A stretch of 64,000 nucleotides of DNA from Toxonevra muliebris (Eukaryota; Arthropoda; Insecta; Diptera; Pallopteridae): positions 83,011,235 to 83,075,234 of the forward strand of contig OY829326.1 in the NCBI GenBank assembly GCA_963691655.1. The letters run 5' to 3'. Position numbers and translations under genes: made by a program. The number at the start of each line of letters is the position of its first letter. Positions within the stretch are counted from its first letter, which is position 1. This document shows, in pieces, positions 10,941 to 21,407 of this stretch. The notes under the pieces are model-generated. The model had not been told where the DNA came from, searched no databases, and was given only the letters and a program-made list of their open reading frames with translations.

Positions 10941-11731
10941 CAGTAGGCATGGCACACAGTGTAACGAAGGTGTACAAAATTGAAAAAAAATCATGTTCGA
11001 ATGATGATCATATTTGAATGGAGATCTTGCTTTAAGATTGCTTTAATTCTTTCATATAAAACGTATTGAAAGTCACGCATTAGCAGCAATAACATTTTTC
11101 TGCATCAAATACTACTTTAGTAGGTTTACTTTCAACTCCTGTAACTTTTTTATTTTTGCATTAAATCTAATGAAGTTTTTCCCCAATGTTATTTGTATTA
11201 TTCTTTAAACGCATACCAACTTTAGATGTATTTTCAAAGTTTAAGAAGCTTTTAAAAAAATCGTTCAAAAACGTCCTCTCCAGTTTTTACACATTTCTTT
11301 AAACAGATGTCTCTACAATAACAAGAAAAAAAATTTCAGCGCTTATGTTTGCATATTCAGAATCTCGAACGAAAAAAACAGTTTTTTTGAATAATTTAAA
11401 CGCATCAAATTTAAGCGGTATCTGAGTTGTACTCCATATATGTAGTTATACATACATACACAAGCATATATATTTTACACAAATAAATACACAAATATGT
11501 ATATATTAATATGCATATGCGTACCAATTTTTTTAATTCTCTAGGTATTGGATCCTGATCAAGTATGAAGAATGTTTGGCAAAAAAGGATCCTACTCTCC
11601 GTAAAATTCGTAGAAGTTTCAAATGTTTTATATGAAACTAATACATAAAACAAATAAATTACAAAAAAAAACCGACTTTAATATGTAATAAAATAACTTT
11701 AAAAAAATCTTAAAAATTGTAGTTTTTTTAC
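10941..11731. other. Intergenic, no gene seen
   Basis: AT-rich, with 'catacatacacaagcata' simple-sequence stretches near 11450-11520. No family recognised. Confidence 0.4.
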
Positions 11732-12030
11732 ATGAGGAACTGTAGTCCTACCTTAAAGGAAACTTTTGAATTATACGTTAAGAACTATTCTTGGTATTAC
11801 ATGCCAATGATAGTGCATAAAGTATTAATTCACGGGCTTGAAATTATTAAATACTTCCCGATTCCAAAGGGTTTCTATCGGAGAATGCTTAAGAAGCAAG
11901 ACATAATGAGGTTGGAATATATCGATTAGAAAATATCAGAAAAACTGCAAGAAAAGCGTGTAATAGGGATTTGTTAGCGCGGTATAACCTATCTCCTAAA
12001 AAAATTAGATTGCTCGATTTTTCATTAAAT
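11732..12030 (+). pseudogene. Fragment of an insect transposon-associated protein
   Basis: The frame from 11732 contains VKNYSWYYMPMIVHKVLIHG and, after a stop at 11927 and a frame change, a basic stretch around RKACNRDLL. From memory this pattern (WY.MP...HK.LIHG... then a basic, Asn-rich end) recurs in arthropod transposon-associated proteins of uncertain class. It is at most the C-terminal part of a longer protein. Function unknown. Confidence 0.35.
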
Positions 12031-12141
12031 TTTCAAACTCACTAAAAATACTCCATTCGATAAACATGTTTCATGAAATCTATATGTACAACTGAAAGCA
12101 TAGCTTTGGCATTTAAGTCTGCATGTAACTCTCAGAACGTC

Positions 12142-12704
12142 TCAACTTTTAAGATTACAGCAACTGTGTTCATAAACTATATCCCTCCGCACAAAAGCTG
12201 CCACATCTCCGGCCGCATACTGATTATTGCAATTGCAAATAAAATTATAGCCAGAAATATCATATAGCGATACTTCATCGTCATAAATCCATATTTCAGT
12301 CAAAACAATAAAATCAGGCTTATTTATAAACGAATCTAGACTAACAATAAAATTATTGAAATTTTTTCGTAAGCTTCGAATATTTTGATGAATTATAAAT
12401 AAATTTTTAAAAAGGTTTGAATCATAAAAAATAGCATGGGAATTAATATTGTTGCAATACGCAAAAGTAATGTTGAATAAAATTTCTGATACGAGATTGT
12501 CACTGTTCATAGAGAAAACACTTCAAAATACTAAATTGAGACAAGATCATCAAGTGAATTTATAACCAGAACTTCGTCACCTTCTCTTTTGCGCATTAAG
12601 ACCTTTCCATTTTTAACCCAAACGTATTTATAATTCTTAGCTCTTCTAACATTTTGAGCAGCTTTCAAAAGATTTCTGGTTTCAAAAGGAAAAAAAAGGG
12701 GCTA
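12142..12704 (-). pseudogene. Non-LTR retrotransposon fragment: ORF1 end and ORF2 endonuclease start
   Basis: On the minus strand, 12704-12531 reads the end of a LINE ORF1 (NYKYVWVKNGKVLMRKREGD ... SLDDLVSI, stop at 12533-12531). ORF2 then starts at ATG 12510 and shows an AP-endonuclease N-terminus: HQNIRSLRKNFNNFIVSLDS, PDFIVLTEIWI (catalytic Glu of the TE.W motif), GYNF and GDVAAFVRRDI. The frame is cut at about 12142, before the rest of the endonuclease and the reverse transcriptase. The layout fits CR1/L2-like elements that carry an FP-type ORF1. Possibly the same lineage as the 3' fragment at 39595-40060. Confidence 0.7.
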
Positions 12705-13335
12705 GGAAAAATTATTTTATACTTTTTAGTCCGTTTTAAAAATGTGGTATATTAAACATTTTTTTTTTTATTTAAATTATTATTTTCTGCTTTTTAGTCT
12801 TGTGTGTGTGAAATTTTTTACTGCCAATCCAACAACCATATAGGGTTAACCCCTTGTAAATTTTAAGTGTAGCACTGTGTAATCGATAACAACATAAGAA
12901 AAGTAGCACAGTTCTATTTTTCTTTGAAATAATATCACATAAAAATAATTAATTGTACGAAAGTGTACTGAAAATCTTGCTTATGCACTGACGTATATCG
13001 AACCTCAAAGTGTGCTGAAAAAACTACGATCGTATCGAAAAACCCATCACTAATGTATACGTATGTACTCACATATATATTCTACTCCCGCTAAAGCAAT
13101 GATTTTTACAACGATGAATGCAATGCTTTGATCTATGAATAAAATTGAAAAACTTTCGATGCTAATATTTTATATATTATTATATTTTAGATATTGCATA
13201 CTGCATTGTCATCCAGTTCTGAACTATATTTAAAATTTCAAGTCTCTAGCTCATCGGGAAGTTAGTTTAAAATGTATTGCAAAATTCCTACCGAACAGAC
13301 AGACAGACCATTGAAAGCGAGTTGATATAAATATG
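12705..13335. other. Intergenic, no gene seen
   Basis: AT-rich with poly-A/T runs. 12830-12900 has no recognisable content. Confidence 0.4.
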
Positions 13336-13645
13336 AGGGTGATTCTCTATGTCTAGTATAATTGCACGATAGCACGAAATGCAAAAATATTATACTAAAA
13401 TATACTACGATTCGAGAGCGCACAGTAAACACAGAGAGTGTGAGAGAGGCACAGAGTTGCATTTAATATACTACACTTCATTGCATTGAACATATACATG
13501 GGTATCGCCGTAGGAAAAGTTTTTAAATGTTGCAGAATGGATTGACGTGTATTTTGTTTTTGTTTCGTTGTACGGATTGGGAAGTTTTACAATTTGTGCT
13601 ATCGTGCTACGGTGCACGCATATACTAGACTTAGAGAATCGCCCT
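13336..13645. mobile_element. 310-bp MITE with 25-bp inverted repeats
   Basis: Ends AGGGTGATTCTCTATGTC at 13336 and the complement of AGGGCGATTCTCTAAGTC at 13645; the inverted match runs 25 bp with two mismatches. ATG flanks both sides (13333-13335 and 13646-13648), possibly a 3-bp duplication. Interior segments recur, split apart, at 30320-30420 and 31083-31205. Superfamily not assigned. Confidence 0.75.
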
Positions 13646-13919
13646 ATGGTAAAATGGATTAAAACACGAAAATTTATTTTGTGAAAACTACAAAATGCTT
13701 GATGACGTAAATAAATGCTTCTGAATTCAGACTAAAGAGTGTGTTATGGCCAGAAGAAGCTGATAGTAATGAATAGAATATAGACTTCGACATCGATATA
13801 TAATAGTTATAATTATATATATATATTTTTTTTATACGTATATTTTTTTTGTGATAAATATATATAAAATTCTCTTTTTCCATTATCTTATTTTTTCTTG
13901 TGATTGCATAATTTAAAAA

Positions 13920-14297
13920 TGCATGTATTTAATTACTTTTCTTTTTAATAGGTATATAAAAAATTTGTGTTTAACACTTTTGTAAGGAAAACATTTAGCG
14001 CTTTTTTTAAAGAAAATACGCGTTTTATTCTTCATTTTAGAGGATTTTGAAAAACAAAACTTTGGCCATACTGCCTGCTCTTTAGTTACCGTTAGAGTAT
14101 TTACATTTGGATTCTCACTCTGCTGTGTGCAAACAAGAGACTGCGTTTGCTTCTGTTCGAACGATGGATTCTGCTGAGAAGATAATTGTGATGACTCACT
14201 CAGATTTGTAGAAGCAATTCCAAACTGCTGCTGTTGATTTGATAACTGTTGTTTCGCTGTTGAGAACGCTTCGTTTGTTGTTGTTGTACATTACTCT
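13920..14297 (-). other. Open Gln/Ser-rich frame, possible exon remnant
   Basis: The minus strand is open for about 125 codons from after a TAA near 14297 to a stop near 13920, without an ATG in the Gln-rich half. It reads AKQQLSNQQQQFGIASTNLS ... SQLSSQQNPSFEQKQTQS. A usable donor (acg|gtaact) follows at about 14090. An upstream run in another frame encodes SFTPSDGLPQLLRRHQYQN. The composition looks like a low-complexity transcription-factor exon with a frame shift. It could be chance. Confidence 0.25.
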
Positions 14298-14299
14298 CC

Positions 14300-15147
14300 T
14301 TGCTGTATTTTGATATTGATGACGTCGCAGCAATTGAGGCAATCCATCAGAAGGAGTGAAGCTCTTCTAACCGCAGAACATTTTTTGCATCAAAAATGGT
14401 TATTTGATTGAACCATAAATTCGAAGTCAGCTGGCAAAATATTCACACAACTGCAATGAAAAAAGTCATTCCATCCATAGCATTTTATTTTTTCTTGGCC
14501 ACTTTCGACCTTAAAGTTGCAGATGCAAGGCATAATGAGAGCGAAATAATCATACCTGTTGTCCCCACGACAGACGAATAACGATTCCGTGAAGGTTAAA
14601 TATATATCTAACGTTTAAAAAGCAATTGGGTCAGGAGGCAGAGGTTTCCTATTCTACCAAAGTAAAAAAAAATTAAAAAATCAGACTTTACTTAAGACAT
14701 ATTTTTTGAAATTAAAAACAAAAAAACACAGAGCTGATATTCAGGTTTTATACTAAATATCTCAGAAACTTACTTTAACTCTAAAATCCATTGAAAAATA
14801 TAGGCCCAACAAAATTGTTCATATTCTTAGTTTAGAAGTATTTCCAATAAATGAAATCCATTTTTTTTCATGATTCGCAGAATTGAATTTTGTCCAGCTA
14901 CTTTGTTCTACTCGAAACACTGTGCGATATAGTCGGTTTTTGGAATTTCGGCCAGCTAGATTTTTCATAAGCCCCATAGTGCACTGTGCGGCTAAAGGTG
15001 ATCGGAATCAGAGTATTGCCCGTTTCTGACCATGTTGGTATACATAATAAAACATAAGATATCTTTGTTATTTTTGCATCTGAGAATATTTATGTGCTCA
15101 GCAACTAATTTTTTTTTGGAATGTGTAATCCTTTATCTGCTTCTCTT
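14300..15147. other. Intergenic, no gene seen
   Basis: No coding block or terminal repeat recognised beyond the possible upstream part of the Gln-rich frame (14300-14380). Confidence 0.4.
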
Positions 15148-15275
15148 AGGGTGTGATTATATTTGTAGTATGCTCGGCGAACACCATGAAATTGTTGTTG
15201 TACCGAAAATAAAGTAACAATCTTTACTCACTCTCACACCGAACACGATATGCTCGGTGTATTGTACACCGAGCA
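15148..15275. repeat. Partial copy of the GTTATATTG inverted-repeat element
   Basis: The words 'gtatgctcggcgaacaccat', 'gaaattgttgttgtaccga' and 'cgaacacgatatgctcggtg' match one arm of the elements at 19871-20132 and 49719-50304. Only about half of an element is present. Confidence 0.65.
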
Positions 15276-16009
15276 GCGATGCCAACTTGCGGGGAATTCC
15301 CCGATTTGCGGGGAATTTTACTTGATACCGGGAATCGGGGAATGAGCTGTTTTTTGCGGAAAATTGTAGAATATTTTTTGTCAAATTTTATGTAATGTAA
15401 AACGTTAACTTATTAAATGTTTCATATCTTGGGTCTTTTCTTAAGCAGGTCCTGCAATTTATTGGTTTGGAGAAATCAATTTTTAAAAAAGTACATATGC
15501 TATTTGAAAGTATTTTGTAAAAAATTCAGAGAACGCAGAGTGCTTTCGATTATAGCGGCGAAAAGAACATTTTTGACAGTAGTTCCCTCGCTGCATGTTT
15601 TGTTTTTGAATAAACGTCAGTTTATTACAAGATTTATTGCCACAGAATTGTCTTGCAATAAAGTTAATAATATATGACAAGTCATAAAAAAGTTAAAAAA
15701 AGAAATAAGGCAGGTAGTAGACTTGCTGCCGAAACCGTGACGCTGGAGCCTTCAATATTAACTGCCAAAATTGTTTACTCCTATGTGTTTTTGAAATGAG
15801 TGGGGAGGAAACTGAAGAGTATATCTTGAAAAATTGCTCATCTGGTGATTTAAAAGAAGATCTCGCAGCTTGTGCTGTCCAATACAATACAACAAACGCA
15901 GTCACAAACAATCTACTTGAAACATTGTCAAATTCACTTTAAAAATGGGACGGAATTTGTTTTTTTAATAAGTTTTAATTTTACTGTGTATAATTGTAGT
16001 GTTAAAACC
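15276..16009. other. Intergenic, no gene seen
   Basis: 15285-15350 repeats 'gcggggaatt' and 'cggggaat' words. Small frames at 15417-15677 and 15483-15680 overlap on opposite strands and match nothing I know. Confidence 0.35.
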
Positions 16010-17060
16010 AGAGCTTGAGACTTTTAAAACTTTTACCAAAAAGTTTTTAGAATAAGAGTTTTTATGAACTTCTATTTCATCAAAGTTAAAAGTGATAATC
16101 AGAAGTAAAAATTTTTAAATAGTAATAAATAATTTTTTTTTTTAACTTTTTAATTTGAACTCCTCCTCAATAACTTTTATTTTTAAAAGTTATGTAAAAG
16201 TCTGTTGTGACTTCTATTTTTAAAAGTCTTTAAAGACTTTTATATCATAAGAGTCATTGAAGACTTTTTCATCATAAAAGTCTTTCTACTATAAAAGCCA
16301 GTTTGCAGTACCATTTAAATATATATGCTTACATATATCTGTGAGAAAAAAATGTAACAGCTCAAGTATATTTTTTGATGGACAATATTATAGACATGGT
16401 AGAAGTATTTAGAGGTAGATCCATCTTTTCAAAAAGGATGGCTCCTTTTGAATTTTTGACAAGAGGAACATTTTAAAGGTGCATTTTTTTAAATGGATAG
16501 AAAAGTGTGAGTTAATAGTAGATTATTAAAACTACTTTTATTACGAAGTACTAAATTATAAATTTTATTTATAATAAAAAACGTTTAAATAATGTTGTTA
16601 AAATTAGTTTTCTTTATTAGAAAATACCTTGAACATGTTAAGAGTTAAAAATTATATAAAAAGCAACAACTAATTCTCCCTTTGTTCATGCAATACTATG
16701 CAAATTATTTTCTTATAAATTGTCACCTAAAATTTAACTATGAAAATACAACTCTGTTGCAAAAAGAAGAATAGTATCAAAACAAATGTTTTCCCAATTG
16801 TCAAAGTTCCTCTTATTTGTCAAAATGCATCTAACTTCTTAATTCTTCTGCCATGAATTATACATATATGGTATTTCAAACTGGCTTTTATTGTAGAAAG
16901 ACTTTTATGATGAAAAAGTCTTCAATGACTTCAATTAAAAATAAAAGTTACCAAAGACTTTTAAAAATAACTTTTATGACTTCAATTAAAAATAGAAGTT
17001 ACCAAAGACTTTTAAAAATAACTTTGAAAAATAAAAGTTATGAAGTACTTTTAAATATTT
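16010..17060. mobile_element. Foldback-like element with long AAAAGTC-rich inverted arms
   Basis: The left arm (about 16010-16330) and right arm (about 16855-17060) are inverted copies: 'taaaagccagtttgcagtac' near 16290 against 'catatatggtatttcaaac' near 16865, preceded or followed by many 'agacttttat' and 'aaaagtc' blocks. In the right arm a 50-bp unit is tandemly duplicated (about 16926-17020). The centre (16535-16850) is shared with 53003-53325. No transposase. The exact outer ends are uncertain. Confidence 0.65.
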
Positions 17061-17070
17061 TGTGTTTTAT

Positions 17071-17712
17071 ATATTATTATTAGAGACTATGAAACTGAAA
17101 TCTAGTTGTTAATATTCCATAGTTTGACTTTACTTCATTCATACTTAACAGCTCAAGGTTTTTTAACGGGCTTAATTAAACGTCATATTTTTGTCAAAGT
17201 GACAAAGTTACTAAGTCGCAACAATGTATAAAAGGCAGGCAAATCATACGGCCGTTTCGGAACCCTCCACGATTCCTCATCAGCGATCTTTGTGATGGAT
17301 CTTACTGGCATTTTAATATTCTATAAAACTGTTAATATTTGAAAACGTTACCCAGAATTACAAGGTTTTTGTTTTCAAGTATTTTCACCGAACAGAAATG
17401 ATGAATGAAACTAACACAACTGTTCTTTATACTTATTTTTGTTGAAATTCTCATTGCAACTAGATATTTAACAGTTAGTTAATGATTTGTCTAGTTGTAG
17501 AAATGAGAGAGAGAGCGTGTAATATTGCACTGAAAAATTTTTTTTTAGTAACATTTAACAGAATTGTGCCCAATTCGTTTAATATATATTATTATTAGAG
17601 ACTATGAAACTAAAATCTAGTTGTTCATATTCCATAGTTTGAGTTTACTTTATTCATACTTAACAGTGTTAACGGGCTTAATGAAACGTCATTTTTTTGT
17701 CAAAGTGAAAAA
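17071..17712. repeat. Pair of about 135-bp direct repeats 510 bp apart
   Basis: 17071-17211 and 17582-17712 match closely (both include 'ttagagactatgaaact' and 'attccatagtttga' and end 'tttttgtcaaagtga'). The spacer contains a pyrimidine/GAGA tract near 17500. They could be ends of a small element or a local duplication; no TG...CA termini, so not a clear LTR pair. Confidence 0.6.
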
Positions 17713-18179
17713 ATTCATTATTTTTTACAAATTCAATTAATTGTTCCTCCATTTGACATTTGTTTCTCAAAAAAGTGGCAAAATACAAAAATTAAGTTTT
17801 CATTGTTGGTAATATTGCCGCTAAATTAAAATAATTCAAATCTTATGTATTGGCAGCGATCCCTCTGCGCACCTAAATAAGAAATAGAGACATTATGCAG
17901 AGCTGCGCTGCATGCAGAATTTACATGTGTTTGTTTCTATACAAACTAGTGTACTCTAATTTAGCTGCATGCAGAACTCTGCACATCTATTTAGGGCATT
18001 ATAATTATTACCATACAAAAAATGCCATTTTGTACTCCAATGGAGGTGCTGTTGAGAATTGACGTTGGAGATTTGAGAAAAGTAGTTGATATCAACTTCA
18101 TCTGAAGTTGATCTCAAACAAAATGTTTTTGGGTCAAAAAAGGAAACACATACGCAAGTAATCTCTTACGTAACAGCAC

Positions 18180-18420
18180 ACTTAATTAGTGCACTTTATA
18201 GAGCTGTTAAAAGACCTTTGATACACTTTCACATGAAAAACTATTATAAAGTGCCGAAATAAGTGACGAATGTTTGAAGTGGTTAGAAAACTATGTGCAT
18301 TTTATAACATACCGAGTTTAAGTTGTTGGCGAACATAGCGATGAGGTTCAAATTGCACATGGTACCAAATAGTGTTCGCTGTTCAGCTTTTTTATAACGG
18401 AAATTGTGAGAAACCAGCTA
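18180..18420 (+). pseudogene. Decayed LINE reverse transcriptase fragment
   Basis: With stops, the + strand reads ISDECLKWLENYVHFITYRV and VVGEHSDEVQIAHGTK, matching the segment before the PQGS block of insect LINE reverse transcriptases (kWl.nYl..R...V..g..S....v..GvPQGS). Short and broken. Confidence 0.5.
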
Positions 18421-19099
18421 TAAGGTGCAATACCGATGAAGCGAACGCAGCGAATGGGAACACATTCAGCGGGCAAAGTCTATGAATGGATGGGTTGCGG
18501 ATGTTTAATAATGAAAATATTTTACATTTTTTCTGGTATTTAATATTCTTTATACAAATTGGTAAACGTGTGGTTTTGATTTTATGTATTTAGTTTGATT
18601 TTTTACTATGCAAGTAGGTACTTTTGAATATATTTTTCTGATTTATTCAATGTAAGATTACGCTTTCCGCGTTCAAAAAATTGTTCGTTCTGCGCATCAA
18701 AAACTACGTCATAATAATCTCGAGCGCTGATTGGCCGAAGTATTTATTTTAATCAGCACACTGTAAATAAAACAAGAGTTGTTTTGCAAGTAATTATTGT
18801 GTTTCAAATAAAAGACATAAAAAACTTCAGCAGAAATATATATATTTTTTTTTTGTAGTTTTATTTAATTTTTTCTGTCTTTTTAATGTTCTTAGTCTTT
18901 GTTCATTCAAAGCCCATTAATCTTAATAATGAATAGTTTTTTACTTTTTTTATCGCATTCGACTTCTGGGGTGCGATTCTGTAACTCGTTAGCGACAATT
19001 TTTGGATTGCTAAGTGAAATTAATGGCAACATTAACGATACTGCGATGCTGTAACAAATTTTTAGCGATATTTGTCGCAAAGTTTGACATTTCGTTTAC
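18421..19099. other. Intergenic, no gene seen
   Basis: Nothing recognised beyond poly-T runs. Confidence 0.4.
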
Positions 19100-19220
19100 G
19101 GTGCCCGGACATAACGCCCATGGCCATAACGCCCAAAAAAAGTTTGGGCGTTATGACCGCCCTAGGAATGGTCATAACTCCCACAATCACTTTAGGCGCT
19201 ATGATCCGGGAGTATGTCCG
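19100..19220 (+). mobile_element. Solo arm of the Foldback/Mutator-like family
   Basis: GGTGCCCGGACATAACGCCC followed by the same CATAACGCC-rich pattern as both arms of the element at 7227-8950. It is arguably closest to the unmutated end. No second arm nearby, so this is a truncated copy or a solo end. Confidence 0.8.
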
Positions 19221-19865
19221 TATCCCCATGACTGCAGTAGAGCGACAGGCTGCCAAACCTAAATGTATACCAACGCCCAGTCCTTTCGAATATGCCATCT
19301 GTTGAATTGACTGTAGGTTTGGAAGGCGTGTGCGAATGTATATATATCTAAATATGTATATATATATATATAAACCCGCACTTCCACTCGGAGACTTAAT
19401 TGTCCATTGTGATTGCCCTCATTTAGACTGTTAGACTATTGAAAAAGCGCGACCCCAAACATTGGAGTCTGCTCATCTGCAGCCTTGAACATTGACATAG
19501 AATTTTATAATAACCGATAGAGTGAACTCTTGGGCAAAATTTAAGTGCTCAGCGATGGGCTTCTGAACTCTAGTTTCGGAGCTAGAAACGAAAAACAACG
19601 ATTTCATTTCATTTTAAAATTCAGCGATGGAATGAGATATAGACGCTTTTCTTTTCATTTCAAAAAAATGGTAATTTTGATAAAAATGTCGACCCATGTC
19701 TGGGAAATCAAAAAATTGCCTATATCTCAAAAACCTGAGTTGCTACGACAAAACTGATTGAAACTGGCAGATTCGGATTCAGCGGACCAAAAGACATTTT
19801 GAACCATCAAATTTGGAGATAGGTATTGTCATTTTTTTCATTTTGTTGTATAGTGTTATCGGTCG
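19221..19865. other. Intergenic, no gene seen
   Basis: Contains a short TA microsatellite at about 19335-19372. No gene recognised. Confidence 0.4.
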
Positions 19866-19870
19866 CTAAG

Positions 19871-20132
19871 CGCCTGGTTATATTGGTGCTCGGTGTTCGA
19901 CGAACCCAAAACATTTTCTCCAGTGCTTGGTCAAGGTGGTTACATTCAGCTTGTTGCAGAGTTGTTTTTTGTCAAATATGCTCGTTTGTTTAATACTATT
20001 TTGTATGTAATAATACTGTTTTGTAAAATGACTCATTGCCACCCTGAGAGTGAGTACAGACTTTCTCTTTGTGTTCGGTGCAACGACAATTTCATGGTGT
20101 TCGCCGAGTATACTCGCAATATAACCACAGCC
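19871..20132. mobile_element. Inverted-repeat MITE of the GGTTATATTG family
   Basis: Begins CGCCTGGTTATATTGGTGCT and ends CAATATAACCACAGC, with CTAAG directly repeated at both flanks (19866-19870 and 20132-20136). The sequence is very similar to 50018-50304. Sub-terminal arms contain the same 'cgaacac' and 'gtgctcgg' motifs on opposite strands. No coding capacity. Confidence 0.75.
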
Positions 20133-20136
20133 TAAG

Positions 20137-20573
20137 AAAATTATAGAATCGCACCCCTGAAGCAGTGGCGCTCAAATGTTGTTCTAAATAACAACATTTG
20201 AGAGGGTACTTTCTTATAAATTTTTTTACAATTCTCATTGTTACCGCCATAACTTGATTTCTTATATTTATACAGTATTCATACTTTATTAGTAATTTCA
20301 AAGTAATGAATTTCCCTTTGATTTATTTACATTATATGGTGCTTATTTGCGATGTTGCAAAAAGAGTATCTGTACCTATTCACATGTAGAACATGCGAAG
20401 AGAATAACTGTTTTACATTGAAGCAACAACAACTCGTGCCCATGACGTGACCGTGACCGCCTACATAACAGGGCACTAACCATTGAGCTTGTGAAATTTT
20501 TGATAGCACATATTCTGTTCATTAGTGTCAATATTTTCTCTCGAACTATCAAAATGTTATTTTCCGAGTAATA
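20137..20573. other. Intergenic, no gene seen
   Basis: No gene or repeat boundary recognised. Confidence 0.4.
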
Positions 20574-21102
20574 GTGCGGACACACGAGAAGGTATTTCAG
20601 GCAAATTTAACATTTCGTTGAAATGAGTGTGAAATGCAGAATTTCGCCATACAAAAAGCATCAATGAAATTCTTCATTTCAGACTCATTGCATTGAAATG
20701 CATCTGAAATGAAGAAATTAACTAGCAACCCTCAAAAGCAAGGTTGTAAAAAACGGAAAAATTTAAGATCTATTACATTTTTTTAGACATTTTGGATTTT
20801 GTTTTCATAACAGCTGCTCTTGTAATATTTATTAAGCGAAAAAATAAAATAATAGAGTCGGAGAGTAACTCATTGCCATTCCTCCAATTATCAATAATTG
20901 TTAAATAAATTCTTAATGTCCAAATCCAATTGAAAGGCAAATTTTTAATTATTTTTATTTGCACAAAACACACACAAAAATTCTTCTTCTTCTCCAAACT
21001 TGTAATCTGTCAAAAAATAATTTGAAATTCCTTTTTTTATCGTGTGTCCACCTTAATTTGAAATGCAGAATTTCAACGAAATGAACTCTCGTGTGTTCGC
21101 AG
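20574..21102. mobile_element. 529-bp MITE with GTGCGGACACACGAGA ends
   Basis: The left end GTGCGGACACACGAGA and the right end (complement CTGCGAACACACGAGA) are inverted with two mismatches, each bordered by TA. Sub-terminal 'catttcgttgaaatg' and 'tttcaacgaaatga' are also inverted. It lies about 300 bp upstream of eco. Confidence 0.7.
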
Positions 21103-21288
21103 TATTAAAAGATACTATGTCACACATACCCATAGTAAAGTTGATTTTATAATATTATGTCAAATATTGAGCAATCCGATCATGCTCTCTGATGCAACTC
21201 TGCATTATTTATCAATTAAGATACATCCTATTTGCAACCCACATCGTAAAAAATAAAGTACTTTAGAAGTGACGTTAACTGTTTACAA

Positions 21289-21296
21289 TTTGGCGC
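21289..21296 (+). promoter_or_regulatory. Candidate E2F site upstream of eco
   Basis: TTTGGCGC fits the E2F consensus TTTSSCGC and lies 112 bp before the eco start codon, in otherwise AT-rich sequence. E2F control of an S-phase cohesion gene is plausible; the function here is inferred. Confidence 0.4.
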
Positions 21297-21407
21297 CTTA
21301 TTTTGGGAATTGGATTGGAGCATTAAAAAAGCGCAATTTGTAACTAAGTTTTTATATGTGTTTAATGAGAAAGTGAAAATAAATATTTTTAGTAAATAAA
21401 TGTATAA

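Noticed and set aside
15417..15680. Overlapping 86- and 65-codon frames on opposite strands
   Set aside because: No similarity to known families; mutual shadows in AT-rich sequence.
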